DNA of 12,632 bases from Candidatus Manganitrophaceae bacterium (GTDB lineage: Bacteria; Nitrospirota; Nitrospiria; SBBL01; Manganitrophaceae): positions 1-12,632 of the forward strand of contig SCUR01000193.1 in NCBI GenBank assembly GCA_004297235.1. Reading direction: 5' to 3'. Each line of letters opens with the position of its first letter. The first letter of the stretch is position 1. Of this stretch, positions 1 to 7,059 are shown piece by piece. Under the pieces are notes generated by a model. It searched no databases and was not told the DNA's origin. It saw only the letters and a list, made by a program, of their open reading frames with translations. A program made the translations under genes and the position numbers.

Positions 1-180
1 TTCCGCCCCTTTTTTACAACGAAACAAGGAGGGACCGGATTGGGCCTTGCGATTTCTCAACGGGTCGTTCATGAACACGGAGGAAACCTGACGTTCGAGA
101 CAAGCGAAGGGAAAGGGACGACCTTCCTCATTCAGATCCCGATTTTAGGAACTGGCGGGAGAAGGGTTTTCGGAAGATAA
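1..180 (+). CDS. Sensor histidine kinase, C-terminal end (partial)
   Basis: The window opens inside a reading frame that ends with TAA at 178-180. The 59 visible residues are the end of a GHKL (HATPase_c) domain. An F-box-like FRPFFTTK is followed by the G2 box GGTGLGLAIS, then the closing beta-strands ending TFLIQIPI. Such domains bind ATP and phosphorylate a conserved His in the kinase core, which would lie upstream of the window. The gene is followed 97 bases later by an NtrC-class response regulator on the same strand, so the two probably form a two-component pair. Sensor and transmembrane domains are not visible, so the signal is unknown. A short tail rich in Gly and Arg follows the domain. 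Confidence 0.9.
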   Translation, partial: FRPFFTTKQGGTGLGLAISQRVVHEHGGNLTFETSEGKGTTFLIQIPILGTGGRRVFGR

Positions 181-277
181 ATCGGACAAGGAGGAGCCGT
201 CCTTCCCCGGCCGGCCGGTCGGAGAGGATCATCGGAAGGTGCTCTGGTCTCCGAATTCCAATATAAGGAGTAAAGCG

Positions 278-1630
278 ATGATCAGGATGCTGATCGTGGA
301 AGATAAAGAGGCGATGCGGCAATCGTTGGCCCGGCTCTTCTCTGAGAAAGGTCATGAAGTGGTCGAGGCGGCAAGCGGCGCGGAGGCGCTGGAGCGATTT
401 AACGAAATGGAGACCGATCTGGTGATCACCGATCTTCAGATGGGGGAGGTCGACGGCCTTCAGGTGCTTCGTGAAATCAAAAAAAGGGCGCCGCACACGC
501 CGGTCTTAATGGTGACGGCATTCGGGTCGGTCGAGGGGGCCGTGGAGGCGATGCGGCAGGGGGCGTTCGATTATCTTCTCAAGCCCTTTTCGCTGACCGA
601 AATCGAGGCAAAGGTGGAGAAGGCGCTGGAGCAGAGGAGGCTTCTGACGGAGAACCGCTATCTGCGGGAAACACTCAATCACACCGTCGGGAGGATGATC
701 GGCCGCTCGGAGAGGATGCAGCAGGTTTACCGGCTGATCGAAAAAGTGGCCCCCAATACCGCCCCCGTATTAATCCTCGGAGAGACCGGAACGGGAAAAG
801 AGCTGGTCGCGCGGGAGATTCATCAGGGGGGGGCGCGGAAGGAGGGGCCGTTTATCGCGGTCAATTGCGGGGCGATTCCGGAGAACCTGCTTGAGAGCGA
901 GCTCTTCGGATATGAAAAGGGGGCTTTCACGGGGGCCTCGTCCCAGAAGAAAGGACGGCTTGAATTGGCCGAGGGGGGGACGCTTTTTCTCGATGAGATC
1001 GGAGAGCTTCCCCTCCCCCTTCAGGTCAAGCTGCTGCGGTTTTTACAGGAGCGGGAAATTCAGCGGGTAGGGGGGACAAAAACCATCCGAGTTGATGTCC
1101 GGTTGGTCGCTGCGACAAATCGCGATTTAAAACAGGAAATCGAGGAACATCGTTTCAGAGAAGATCTCTATTATCGAATTCGGGTGATTGAAATCCATCT
1201 TCCCCCGTTGAGAGAACGCCACGGGGATATCCCAGAATTGGCGGCTTACTTCTTGCAAAAATTTAGTCGTGAGCTTCATAAGAATCTCGACATCCTCCCG
1301 GAAGCGCTCGACCTCATGACCCTTTATGCTTGGCCGGGGAACGTCCGGGAGCTGGAGAATGTCATCGAACGGGCGGCCGTTTTGGCGGAGGGAGAGATCA
1401 TCAAGCCGGGAGATCTCCCTCCGGAGCTTCAACTGATTTCAGCGCCGGCGGCCTCACACGGGGAGTCGAGAGAAGCGGGGCTGACGGAGCGGCTGGAGAT
1501 GATCGAGCGTGATATTATCAGGAAGACCCTTGAAGAAACGACAGGAAATCAGACACAGGCGGCCAGGGTGCTCCGTCTGCACCGCAGCTCGCTTCAGTAT
1601 AAAATGCGCAAGTATCGGTTATTGGATTAG
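278..1630 (+). CDS. Sigma-54-dependent response regulator, NtrC family
   Basis: This 450-residue transcriptional activator has three domains. Residues 1-115 are a receiver domain with acidic pocket E8/D9, phospho-acceptor D52 (ITDLQM), T80 and K102. Residues 140-375 are an AAA+ sigma-54 interaction domain with Walker A GETGTGKE (168-175), the sigma-54-contacting loop GAFTGA (215-220), Walker B GGTLFLDE (233-240) and the FREDLYYR arginine-finger region (293-300). Residues 405-450 are a Fis-type helix-turn-helix (NQTQAARVLRLHRSSLQYKM). All key residues are present, so it should remodel sigma-54 polymerase when phosphorylated. The ATG at 278 is chosen because AAGGAG (265-270) lies 7 bases upstream and the receiver begins there; an in-frame GTG at 239 would add 13 unrelated residues. 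It lies downstream of the kinase and upstream of two envelope-protein genes. The window contains several sigma-54-like promoters it might control. Confidence 0.96.
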   Translation: MIRMLIVEDKEAMRQSLARLFSEKGHEVVEAASGAEALERFNEMETDLVITDLQMGEVDGLQVLREIKKRAPHTPVLMVTAFGSVEGAVEAMRQGAFDYLLKPFSLTEIEAKVEKALEQRRLLTENRYLRETLNHTVGRMIGRSERMQQVYRLIEKVAPNTAPVLILGETGTGKELVAREIHQGGARKEGPFIAVNCGAIPENLLESELFGYEKGAFTGASSQKKGRLELAEGGTLFLDEIGELPLPLQVKLLRFLQEREIQRVGGTKTIRVDVRLVAATNRDLKQEIEEHRFREDLYYRIRVIEIHLPPLRERHGDIPELAAYFLQKFSRELHKNLDILPEALDLMTLYAWPGNVRELENVIERAAVLAEGEIIKPGDLPPELQLISAPAASHGESREAGLTERLEMIERDIIRKTLEETTGNQTQAARVLRLHRSSLQYKMRKYRLLD

Positions 1631-1649
1631 CGGAGGGATTCAAGAATGT

Positions 1650-2495
1650 CTGCGTTACGGCGTTGCCTTCGTGCTTCTATTGACTACCTTCGGGGTTTCT
1701 GCGGCGGCGGAGCGGCCCGAGTCACTCCTCGCGGAGCTCCGCGCCATTGATGCGACGTTCCAGCAGGTGTTGAATCAGGTCGATCAATCGGCGCGTCAAT
1801 CCGAAGAGGTCTCGCGGGAGGTCCAGGCTCTTAAGTTGCAAGGAGCGGGGGGAGGTCTCCATCAGATCCGGCTGGAGCGACTTCTGTCGCGCTTGAGGGA
1901 AATCCTCCTTGATCGGCGGGAGTTGAAGAAGCTGGAGCAGAGTCTCCGCGCCGAACGGGAAAAGAAAGCGGATCTTCTATACGACCGGATGGGGGAGGAG
2001 ATCGAATCTCTGCTCCGTGAGGCGGAGGGGGCATCGCGCCGGGGGGAGATCCAGCGGGCCGACCAGATCCATCGCGCGATTCTGGAAAAGATGCAGATGC
2101 GCGAAGCATTGCGGCGACCCGGTTCGCTCCATATTGCTGCGCTTCCCAAGTTTGAGGTGCCAGATCTGGAGGGGGCATCTCCGATCGAGATGAGAGAGAT
2201 GGCGGTTCTGCTCAGAAACGACGCCGAGACACTCGACAAGAAACGGAAAGAAATGGAGGAGGAGCGTCGGCTCCTTCGTGAAGAACTTAAAATCAAGCAG
2301 ATCCTGGACCGGCTCCAGGGATTTCCTAGGGGGATCGAAAACGAGCCGATCGATCGGCAGATTCAGGCGCTGGAGGAGCGGCAGACTCTGCTCAATGAGG
2401 CGATCGGCCGTTATGCGGAGCGGATCGAGACCCTCTTTGCCGCTTCGGAGCAGATGCTGGCGAAATCGAAATGGGAAGAGGAGCGTTTCAAGTAG
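1650..2495 (+). CDS. Exported coiled-coil protein, start codon disrupted
   Basis: No family is recognised. The mature protein is almost entirely charged alpha-helix with heptad-like Leu, Glu, Arg and Lys stretches, so long coiled coils are likely, with a break near the sequence LPKFEVPDLEG. The N-terminus reads as a signal peptide: LRYGVAFVLLL, then GVSAAA and a probable cleavage before ERPE. The start is odd. The only good ribosome binding site (GGAGGG 1632-1637) is placed for the ATG at 1646, which is one base out of frame and leads to a 33-codon dead end. Without the T at 1649, that ATG would read straight into the signal peptide (MLRYGVAF...). The given start is therefore the first codon of that peptide (CTG); GTG 1671 is an alternative. 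The gene lies 15-20 bases after the response regulator and 7 bases before the TPR lipoprotein gene, which suggests one operon and a periplasmic role. Confidence 0.72.
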   Translation: MRYGVAFVLLLTTFGVSAAAERPESLLAELRAIDATFQQVLNQVDQSARQSEEVSREVQALKLQGAGGGLHQIRLERLLSRLREILLDRRELKKLEQSLRAEREKKADLLYDRMGEEIESLLREAEGASRRGEIQRADQIHRAILEKMQMREALRRPGSLHIAALPKFEVPDLEGASPIEMREMAVLLRNDAETLDKKRKEMEEERRLLREELKIKQILDRLQGFPRGIENEPIDRQIQALEERQTLLNEAIGRYAERIETLFAASEQMLAKSKWEEERFK

Positions 2496-2502
2496 AGGTC
2501 CG

Positions 2503-3153
2503 ATGGTAGGGTTGCGGCAGATATTTCGATCGAAATTTTTTCTAAGTCTCTTCTTCTCCGGTTGGATCCTGGCCGGATGCGCCTCCGACCTGCATCTGCG
2601 GGGGCTGGAAGCGACCGGCCGGGGAGAGCACGGCGAGGCGGTTCGATTCTATCTGGCGCATCTGAAAGAGCAGCCCGACGACCTGCGCGCCAGAAACGAT
2701 CTCGGCGTCTCTTATCTTCGGAGCGGACAATACGACCTCGCCTTCTTGGAGTTTCAGAAAGTTCTCGCCGCCGATCCCCGTTATGTCCGGGCTTATTACA
2801 ATATCGCCCTCGTCTACAACTTCAAAGGGCTTCCAGATGAGGAATTCAATGCCTATCGGAAAGCATTGGAGATCGATCCGGGCCATCTTCCCACCCGGCT
2901 GAACCTCGCCCACCTCTATATCGAACGGGGCGAGATCGCCAGGGCAAGAGAAATTTATGAGTCGGTCCTTCAGGCGCATCCGAATCAGCCCCGTGCTCTC
3001 TACAACCTTGCTCTGCTATATGATCAAGAAGGAAAGAAAGAGGGGGCCGTCGCGCTGCTTGAGCGATTCCTGGCCGAGCGGCCCGATCCGCAGTGGAAGG
3101 AAGAGGCCGAGGGGCATCTGGCCAGACTGAAAAAGTCCCGCCTCTCTCCCTAA
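2503..3153 (+). CDS. TPR-repeat lipoprotein
   Basis: This 216-residue protein has a lipoprotein signal: a basic N-terminus, the hydrophobic run FFLSLFFSGWI and lipobox LAGC with the lipidated Cys at 26. Residue +2 is Ala, which favours outer-membrane sorting if E. coli rules apply. Four to five tetratricopeptide repeats follow, at about 28-60, 62-95, 96-129, 130-163 and 164-197, with typical residues such as RNDLGVSYLRSGQYDLAFLEF and YYNIALVYN. TPR arrays are protein-protein scaffolds, so this is probably a periplasm-facing adaptor; the partner cannot be read from sequence. The ATG at 2503 is chosen because the lipoprotein signal starts there; AGAGG precedes it at short spacing. It follows the coiled-coil gene by 7 bases, so the two are probably translated together. 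Its TAA overlaps the TAG of the convergent DUF5916 gene. Confidence 0.92.
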   Translation: MVGLRQIFRSKFFLSLFFSGWILAGCASDLHLRGLEATGRGEHGEAVRFYLAHLKEQPDDLRARNDLGVSYLRSGQYDLAFLEFQKVLAADPRYVRAYYNIALVYNFKGLPDEEFNAYRKALEIDPGHLPTRLNLAHLYIERGEIARAREIYESVLQAHPNQPRALYNLALLYDQEGKKEGAVALLERFLAERPDPQWKEEAEGHLARLKKSRLSP

Positions 3154-5441
3154 GGCGCGCTTGAGCGGTTCCTTTGCTTCCCCGTTTCCTCCTCCGCTCC
3201 ATTCAACCCTTTCCGGAGCATCGACTCCCAGAGCCAGGTGACCTTGACGAGATAGAGTGTCCCGCCGCCGCCCGTTTGACGGAAAGGATTGGCGATCAAA
3301 AAGAGGTGACTGCCGGATCTGTATTCCCAGGAGAGGCGGAGGTTGGCCGCCACAGCGCGTTCCTCCCGGCTCCACTGCGCCAGCCCGTGAAAGAGGAGCC
3401 GATTGGTCGGCGACCATTTCACCTCCCCTTCGACAATCTGCGCGACAAAATCTCCCTGCGGCAGACGGACGGCGTCTGTCTTCCATCCCGCCCCCAATTT
3501 CAACCCCTCCGCTGGCGCGGCGGTCACCCCCAGATTCAAGGACTTTTTCGTTCCCCCATAGAATCCTCCCCATCTCACGCCGATCTCAGTCGAGATCGGA
3601 CGGCGGGCGTCGCTTGCAAATCGGATCTGATACTCTTCGTAGCGGTAGATTCCCTCCGGAATGGTCATACCGGGGCGGATCTCAAAGTCGAACGGAAGCC
3701 GCTCCGCCTGCGGATTCCAGCTGGCCAGGACAAAATCACCCGACCTGAAATCGGCCTGCGCCCTCCAGTAATCGCCCCGGTAAAGGAAATAGCCCCCCGT
3801 GTCGGTCTGGTAAGTCAGCTCGCTTTTGAACCCGAATTCCCGAACAGGGCCCGCGGTCGGTTGCGGCCGGATGTCGATCGATCCCTCCGTCTCTTTCAAA
3901 TCGGTCTGCTCGACAAATCCGAGCGCGGGGTCGAACCGCTCGTCAATACGGAGGTGGCTCATCCCGATCCTCCAAAAAGGATCGCGCCAGGAGATCCGGC
4001 CGTAGGCCGCCTCGCCGGAACCGAGACTCCCGCTCTCGCCGGAGCCGAGCCAGAAGGCGTTGGCGGACAGGTTGGGATGCGGCGCAATGGTCGCATCAAC
4101 TCCTACCGTTCGTTCCCCCGGCTCCCCCGATTCGGCGCGGTCGGTCGCGATCAGGCCGAGGTTGGAGCGGACCCCGAGATCGCGACTGAGCCGGAGAACG
4201 CCGAACCGCTCCGCCGGTACTTCCCCTTCTCTTTCCGTCTGCATCAGGAGGAATCCGACACCATAGGGACCGATCTTGCCGGTCAGCTTGCCGCCGCCAG
4301 CAATTGGGATCGAGGTCTGATCGATCAGTCCGATCCTCCGGCTGAAGAACGGCTGCACCCGGCCGGTCAGACCGAAATCATAAAAGTCCCTCCCCTCCAG
4401 AAAGAATTCCCGTTTTTCTGGAAAGAAAAGGGGAAAACGGGTGAGGTTGGCCTGAAATCGGTCGACTTCCGTTTCGGCGAAATCGGTATTGAAGGTGAGG
4501 TCAAGGATCAGATCGGTCTGGAAGTGATACCGGAGATCAAGGCCGGCGTCGTGATCGACATCCCAGGCGTTGCTCCTGGTCCGCTGATAGGCGCCTCGGA
4601 CATAGGGCTTGATCGAGAGGCGGCGCGCCTGGAGGGGGGGATTGATGCCGGTCAGATGGCCTGCCCGTGAGACTTCGAAAAAAAATTGCTCCGGTGTGAG
4701 AGGGGCCCAGAAGGAGACCTCTTTGAGATGGATGGCGCGCCGACGAAACTGGATCCCCCATTGCTGTTCTTTCCCGGGATGGAAACGGAGTGTCTCGAAA
4801 GGAATGCGGATCTCCACCGACCACCCCTTCTCGGACCGCATCGATGCCACCTCCCAGAGGCTGTCCCAGCCTCTGTTGATTCGTTCTCCTTCCTGGCTGA
4901 TGATCGCATCGGACATGGCGGAGAGGATATTGGTTTCAAAGAAAAAACCGCCCTGATGGTCGTGGTAGGGGTCGATCAAGACGGAGAAGGTATCGCTTCT
5001 CTCCATCGCGGCGTCGCGGTGACGCTCGTCCCCTCGAATCAACACCGGCTCCGGATCGTTGAGCGCGGCCGCGACGTAGAGGTTGTTTTGATCGTAGGCG
5101 ACCCATACAAACGACTCTGCCTGCGCGGGCGTCCCCGGGACGGGCCGCTGCTGCACAAAGCCGGTCGCGGGGGGATTGACATTCCAGACAGGCTCCTCCA
5201 GCAGACCGTCGACCGTGATTGTCTCGCCGGAAATCGACAGGGCCTTCAGAGAGAGCTTTGGAAGCTCCTCCGCATCGGCGAGGCTTCCATACAGAAGAAT
5301 GAGAAGAAAGAGAAACAAGGGAGAGAAATGGAAATACCGGGCGAGGACGGCGCAATATCCTTTTTTGGAAAAAGGGTGAATGATATTCAGTAAAAATCGA
5401 TGTTCTCTTGGATTAAAAAAAAGAAGGGGGGCGTTGGACAT
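3150..5441 (-). CDS. DUF5916-family secreted protein with CBM9-like domain and outer-membrane barrel
   Basis: This 763-residue protein has three parts. A long basic N-terminus leads to the hydrophobic segment FHFSPLFLFLLILLYG, with probable cleavage after ADA (57). Residues about 68-260 resemble a carbohydrate-binding family 9 fold (ITVDGLLEEPVW, WVAYDQNNLYVAA, WSVEIRIPFETLRF). From about 270 the DUF5916 region follows, with its hallmark FNTDFAETEVDRFQ and LTRFPLFFPEKREFFLEG (317-350). Alternating hydrophobic and polar strands then run to about 740, consistent with a beta-barrel, ending in a charged tail. Members of this family are exported, but their substrate is unsettled; sugar binding here is inferred. 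The start at 5441 has a G-rich ribosome binding site 5-10 bases upstream. The gene follows the GADDN protein gene by 47 bases with no clear terminator, so the two likely share a promoter. Confidence 0.9.
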   Translation of the reverse strand: MSNAPLLFFNPREHRFLLNIIHPFSKKGYCAVLARYFHFSPLFLFLLILLYGSLADAEELPKLSLKALSISGETITVDGLLEEPVWNVNPPATGFVQQRPVPGTPAQAESFVWVAYDQNNLYVAAALNDPEPVLIRGDERHRDAAMERSDTFSVLIDPYHDHQGGFFFETNILSAMSDAIISQEGERINRGWDSLWEVASMRSEKGWSVEIRIPFETLRFHPGKEQQWGIQFRRRAIHLKEVSFWAPLTPEQFFFEVSRAGHLTGINPPLQARRLSIKPYVRGAYQRTRSNAWDVDHDAGLDLRYHFQTDLILDLTFNTDFAETEVDRFQANLTRFPLFFPEKREFFLEGRDFYDFGLTGRVQPFFSRRIGLIDQTSIPIAGGGKLTGKIGPYGVGFLLMQTEREGEVPAERFGVLRLSRDLGVRSNLGLIATDRAESGEPGERTVGVDATIAPHPNLSANAFWLGSGESGSLGSGEAAYGRISWRDPFWRIGMSHLRIDERFDPALGFVEQTDLKETEGSIDIRPQPTAGPVREFGFKSELTYQTDTGGYFLYRGDYWRAQADFRSGDFVLASWNPQAERLPFDFEIRPGMTIPEGIYRYEEYQIRFASDARRPISTEIGVRWGGFYGGTKKSLNLGVTAAPAEGLKLGAGWKTDAVRLPQGDFVAQIVEGEVKWSPTNRLLFHGLAQWSREERAVAANLRLSWEYRSGSHLFLIANPFRQTGGGGTLYLVKVTWLWESMLRKGLNGAEEETGKQRNRSSAP

Positions 5442-5488
5442 CTCATCCCCCCTTCCTTGCTTGCCTTAAAACTTCTTTTAAAATCTGT

Positions 5489-5836
5489 CTATCCTACCTT
5501 TTCGGTTCCTTCGGGTTTCGGATTGTCATCCGCGCCACCTTTGGCGATCTTTTCCCCTTCTCCTTTGCCACCCTTATCGTCGGTCGGATTGTTGTCATCG
5601 GCACCGCGTTTGGCGATCATTCCTGCTTTTTCAGTTCCTTCGGGTTTCGGATTGTCGTCCGCACCCTTTTTGGCGATCTCGATCTGCTCGACCGCCTTGT
5701 TATCATCGGTGCAGCCGGCGGAGCGCTTGGGGTGGTCATCGGGGCAGGTGCCGTTTCGTCTTGCATGCGCATCCTGTGAAACTGCAATCAAACCGAGAAA
5801 CGATACGACCAACGCGAGGACAAATGCTTTCTTCAT
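5489..5836 (-). CDS. Small exported protein with GADDN repeats
   Basis: This is a 115-residue protein with a classic signal peptide (MKKAFVLALVVSFLGLIAVS, cleavage probably after AHA at 25). The mature part has no recognised domain. It holds two cysteines (31 and 42) in a CPDD/CTDD pair and three copies of IAK-x-GADDN (54-62, 74-82, 97-105). The first and third copies continue as PKPEGTEK, so the same block occurs twice. It is rich in Asp, Lys, Gly and Pro and looks disordered. The ATG at 5836 is preceded by GGAGG 9 bases upstream; a longer in-frame opening upstream lacks such a site and would bury the signal peptide. A sigma-54-like promoter lies about 125 bases upstream. The DUF5916 gene follows after 47 bases. 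Function is unknown; clustered acidic pairs could bind cations, which is speculation. Confidence 0.85.
   Translation of the reverse strand: MKKAFVLALVVSFLGLIAVSQDAHARRNGTCPDDHPKRSAGCTDDNKAVEQIEIAKKGADDNPKPEGTEKAGMIAKRGADDNNPTDDKGGKGEGEKIAKGGADDNPKPEGTEKVG
5501..5662 (-). repeat. Duplicated block inside the GADDN protein gene
   Basis: A 33-base segment at 5501-5533 recurs at 5630-5662 with two mismatches. The offset is 129 bases (43 codons), so the reading frame is kept. It encodes the duplicated DNPKPEGTEK block. This points to in-frame expansion by duplication. Confidence 0.85.
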
Positions 5837-5973
5837 TGACAAAAACCTCCATTTGGCATTGTTTTGAGAGAAACTGCAGACGGCCCTATGCTGCCTGCAT
5901 ATTGATGAATGAATAGAGGAGACGGTTTGCCTCTCTTCCCAACAGAACAATTTAACGACCGACCATAAGATAA

Positions 5974-5988
5974 GCAAACGGTATGCCG
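5974..5988 (-). promoter_or_regulatory. Sigma-54-type -24/-12 promoter upstream of the GADDN protein gene
   Basis: Read on the minus strand the site is CGGCATACCGTTTGC. It keeps GGCA of the -24 element, TTGC(T) of the -12 element and exact GG-N10-GC spacing. Expected transcription start is near 5962, giving an untranslated leader of about 125 bases before the ATG at 5836. It is a weaker match than those at 6094 and 8174, but its flanking bases closely resemble the site at 8589. Confidence 0.6.
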
Positions 5989-6093
5989 AAGAGATTCTTG
6001 CCTCATTTCCTCAAATTTCACAGCCGCCATCTTCAAAATCGTGGTAAAGGTGCCGGAAATCTATCCGTTTTAGAAAATCGTCCGATGGGAAAC

Positions 6094-6108
6094 TGGCACC
6101 TTGATTGC
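6094..6108 (+). promoter_or_regulatory. Sigma-54-type -24/-12 promoter facing right, no ordinary gene downstream
   Basis: The site TGGCACCTTGATTGC matches the consensus TGGCAC-N5-TTGC at every fixed position with GG-N10-GC spacing. Transcription would start near 6120 on the plus strand. The next 110 bases hold no ordinary gene, only a hairpin at 6187-6208 and a tiny open frame. It is divergent from the site at 5974-5988, with about 105 bases between them. Confidence 0.6.
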
Positions 6109-6119
6109 CTCCGTTGAAG

Positions 6120-6217
6120 GGGCGATGTTTTTATTGGTGACAGTATCGCCGGTATTTATGGTTGTCGTTCTCTGTTTAAAAAGAGAGGGCGCCTCTTAAA
6201 AGGCGCCCTTCCTTTGC
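6120..6217 (+). ncRNA. Candidate sigma-54-driven short transcript (speculative)
   Basis: This would be the transcript from the predicted start near 6120 to the hairpin at 6187-6208, which on this strand is followed by the partly T-rich TTCCTTTG. It would be about 95 bases. It also contains a 24-codon open frame (6125-6199) for a hydrophobic peptide starting MFLLVTVSPVF; its ATG is only 2 bases after AAGGGG and 5 bases after the predicted start, so translation is doubtful. If termination leaks, the RNA runs antisense to the RGDG-repeat gene. No known RNA family is recognised. Confidence 0.25.
6174..6208 (-). terminator. Rho-independent terminator of the RGDG-repeat gene
   Basis: GGGCGCCT (6187-6194) and AGGCGCCC (6201-6208) form an 8-bp stem with a 6-base loop. 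On the minus strand it is followed by CTCTCTTTTT, a good U-tract. It begins 23 bases after the stop codon at 6231. It may also work, less well, on the plus strand. Confidence 0.8.
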
Positions 6218-6230
6218 CGGTTCTTTTCTC

Positions 6231-6863
6231 TTACTTTCGATCATCCCTCTCCCGTTCGCGCTCCTGCTCCCGCGACCGCTCCGAGGTTGTTCTTGTTTCG
6301 GAGCGATCCCGCGACTCGACCCGATCTTCACGCCGTGATTCTCCCCGCTCACGCGATTCCATCCGCGCTTCCGACCGGCTCCGGTCGTCCGAGTGGCGTT
6401 CCCGCTCTCTCTCCCGGTCTCTGTCTCGACCTCGGTGGTCATCGTCGCGGGTCAGCAGCCCCTGGTCGTCGCGGCCTCGGCCGCGACTGGAGTGATCGTC
6501 GTCTCGTCCATGTCGGCCATGGCGATCCGAGTGATCATCGATCGATCCGTCTCCCCGGCGCTTCATCCTGCCGGAAGAGAGGCCCGCTTGACTGTCGTCA
6601 ATGTTCCCGTCGCCCCGCAGTTTGACGATCCCCGGCGCGAACTCGGCGGCGGAAGCGGGTTGAGTATCGTCGATGCTCCCATCCCCCCGCTTTTTTATTC
6701 CCGGAGCGACCGAACGGGCGGCATGGTCGTCCACCGAGCCGTCTCCCCTCAGCTTCGGTCCGTTGGCCGGGTCGTCCAGCCCCGCCGAGAAAGAAGGGAG
6801 CGTTCCGAATAGGGCCAAGAGCGCCCCGACGGCCAGGATCGTTTTTCCTCTGAATCGAATCAT
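6231..6863 (-). CDS. Exported repeat protein with RGDG(S/N)(I/V)DD motifs and charged Arg/Asp/Glu tail
   Basis: This is a 210-residue protein with a signal peptide (MIRFRGKTILAVGALLALFG, cleavage probably near FSA-G at 27-28). Residues 35-110 carry four repeats, RGDGSVDD (39-46), RGDGSIDD (59-66), RGDGNIDD (83-90) and RGDGSIDD (103-110), usually preceded by a Pro-Gly and a basic residue and spaced 20-24 residues. Residues 113-210 are nearly all Arg, Asp, Glu, Ser and His (RDRDRERERERHSDD and similar), probably disordered or a charged helix. No domain family is recognised. The core resembles half of an EF-hand loop (D-G-x-I) but lacks the full ligand set. The start has AAGGAGG 7 bases upstream. 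A sigma-54-like promoter lies 47 bases upstream of the ATG and a strong terminator follows, so it is probably a single-gene transcript. Function is unknown. Confidence 0.85.
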   Translation of the reverse strand: MIRFRGKTILAVGALLALFGTLPSFSAGLDDPANGPKLRGDGSVDDHAARSVAPGIKKRGDGSIDDTQPASAAEFAPGIVKLRGDGNIDDSQAGLSSGRMKRRGDGSIDDHSDRHGRHGRDDDHSSRGRGRDDQGLLTRDDDHRGRDRDRERERERHSDDRSRSEARMESRERGESRREDRVESRDRSETRTTSERSREQERERERDDRK

Positions 6864-6909
6864 ATGGTCTCCTCCTTGTAAAATGAATGGTGATCACCCC
6901 CGGTCTTTT

Positions 6910-6924
6910 GCAACAGAGATGCCA
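6910..6924 (-). promoter_or_regulatory. Sigma-54-type -24/-12 promoter upstream of the RGDG-repeat gene
   Basis: On the minus strand the site is TGGCATCTCTGTTGC followed by AAAA. It matches the consensus at all fixed positions except C to T at the end of the -24 element, with GG-N10-GC spacing. Predicted transcription start is near 6898, leaving a leader of about 35 bases that contains the ribosome binding site at 6871-6877. Position and orientation fit well. Confidence 0.72.
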
Positions 6925-7019
6925 ATAGGAATCCCGCATTCTTTCTGCTTAAAGGAAACGAAGTTGGAGAGCAGACCGTGTTGGGATGATTGAAAAATGG
7001 CATTACTGATTTTGAAAGA

Positions 7020-7033
7020 GCCGGTTTTCCGGC
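7020..7033 (-). terminator. Weak hairpin after the outer-membrane barrel gene
   Basis: GCCGG and CCGGC with a 4-base loop form a short stem about 27 bases after the stop at 7060. On the minus strand it is followed by CTCTTTC, only a poor U-tract. It may be a weak terminator, or simply part of the leader between the two minus-strand genes. Confidence 0.25.
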
Positions 7034-7059
7034 GGTCACCGGTTCGGTAGGAGCCCGAT

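Noticed and set aside
239..277. Upstream GTG start for the response regulator
   Set aside because: The ATG at 278 has AAGGAG at good spacing, and the receiver domain begins there; the extra 13 residues match nothing.
3174..4670. Long plus-strand open frame of 498 codons
   Set aside because: It is antisense to the DUF5916 gene, whose family motifs and signal peptide are clear. The translation is low in recognisable motifs and rich in Pro and Arg, as expected of a shadow frame in GC-rich DNA.
5837..5977. N-terminal extension of the GADDN protein to an upstream ATG
   Set aside because: It would bury a perfect signal peptide 47 residues inside, and it crosses the ribosome binding site at 5846-5850 and the predicted transcription start.
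6240..6540. Arg/Glu-rich DNA repeats resembling a CRISPR or tandem array
   Set aside because: The repetition comes from codons for the Arg/Asp/Glu/Ser tail; there are no equal-length repeats with unique spacers.
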